Source: an uncultured Clostridia bacterium (GTDB taxonomy: Bacteria; Bacillota; Clostridia; Monoglobales; Monoglobaceae). Taken from it: a stretch of 64,000 bases of DNA. The stretch lies in NCBI GenBank assembly GCA_947625905.1, contig CANQQJ010000014.1, positions 1 through 64,000 of the forward strand, read 5' to 3'. Within the stretch, counting starts at the first letter, position 1. Every line of letters begins with the position of its first letter. Positions 63,970 through 64,000 of this stretch are shown in pieces. Position numbers and translations under genes: made by a program. A model generated the notes under the pieces. It ran no database searches. It was not told the DNA's origin and worked only from the letters and a program-made list of their open reading frames with translations.

Positions 63970-64000
63970 CAAACTTGCCAAACTATTATATTATTTATCA

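Overview
The window looks like chromosomal DNA of an anaerobic, endospore-forming, Gram-positive member of the Bacillota, most likely class Clostridia. The evidence is the Gram-positive PolC replicase, a SpoIIQ-like M23 protein, a YabM/SpoVB-like flippase beside mazG and rqcP, a WalR/YycF-type regulator, a type III glutamine synthetase, a K+-dependent-type membrane pyrophosphatase, L-lactate dehydrogenase, and AT-rich sigma-A promoters set in moderately GC-rich coding DNA. I see no rRNA, tRNA, CRISPR array, prophage or transposase gene.

Layout. 1-11690 (minus) is one uninterrupted frame for a giant secreted VWA surface protein that runs off the left edge (at least 3896 residues). 11691-12555 holds a mosaic repeat and a small peptide gene with a G11 tract. 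12556-15541 holds hppA and a RelB/YoeB-type toxin-antitoxin cassette flanked by matching hairpins. 15556-22642 is prsA-like, mfd, pth, glmU (minus). 22806-26955 (plus) is a SpoIIQ-like peptidase, topB and a ComF-family gene. 26958-33583 (minus) is polC, ispG and a DUF362 ferredoxin-like protein. 33830-37177 is an LRR surface protein with a structured leader, then a YhcG-type nuclease preceded by a small acidic protein. 37228-43908 is an aspartate-family amino-acid operon (DUF1015, hom, thrB, lysC) followed by a short-chain dehydrogenase and a methyltransferase. 44137-50781 has a 38-residue membrane peptide, rlmH, ftsH, a GH140-like hydrolase, ldh and a MATE transporter. 50879-52382 is a three-gene membrane operon of unknown function. 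52714-57984 has an orphan response regulator, an Amt-PII fusion and glnN. 58539-62689 is the yabM-mazG-rqcP neighbourhood, interrupted by a methyltransferase gene and repeats. 62815-63880 is a compact RNA-rich locus with a 28-residue membrane peptide, a convergent small RNA, a structured RNA and a PBECR2-like nuclease.

How the parts work together. The housekeeping clusters cover cell-wall precursor synthesis (glmU), translation quality control (pth, rqcP, rlmH), DNA repair and replication (mfd, topB, polC), isoprenoids (ispG), proteostasis (ftsH, prsA-like), threonine and lysine precursors (lysC, hom, thrB), and nitrogen assimilation (amt-PII with glnN). The accessory layer is the most unusual part: three toxin-like loci, two large surface proteins, and at least eight intergenic mosaics built from the same palindromic modules, two nested inserts (about 78 and 98 bp) and heptanucleotide tandem repeats.

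The strongest candidate for something undescribed is 62815-63440. A membrane peptide mRNA with a long structured leader converges on a consensus-promoter small RNA over a shared hairpin, which is the layout of a type I toxin-antitoxin system. It lies next to a separate structured RNA that begins at the stop codon of a PBECR2-like nuclease gene.
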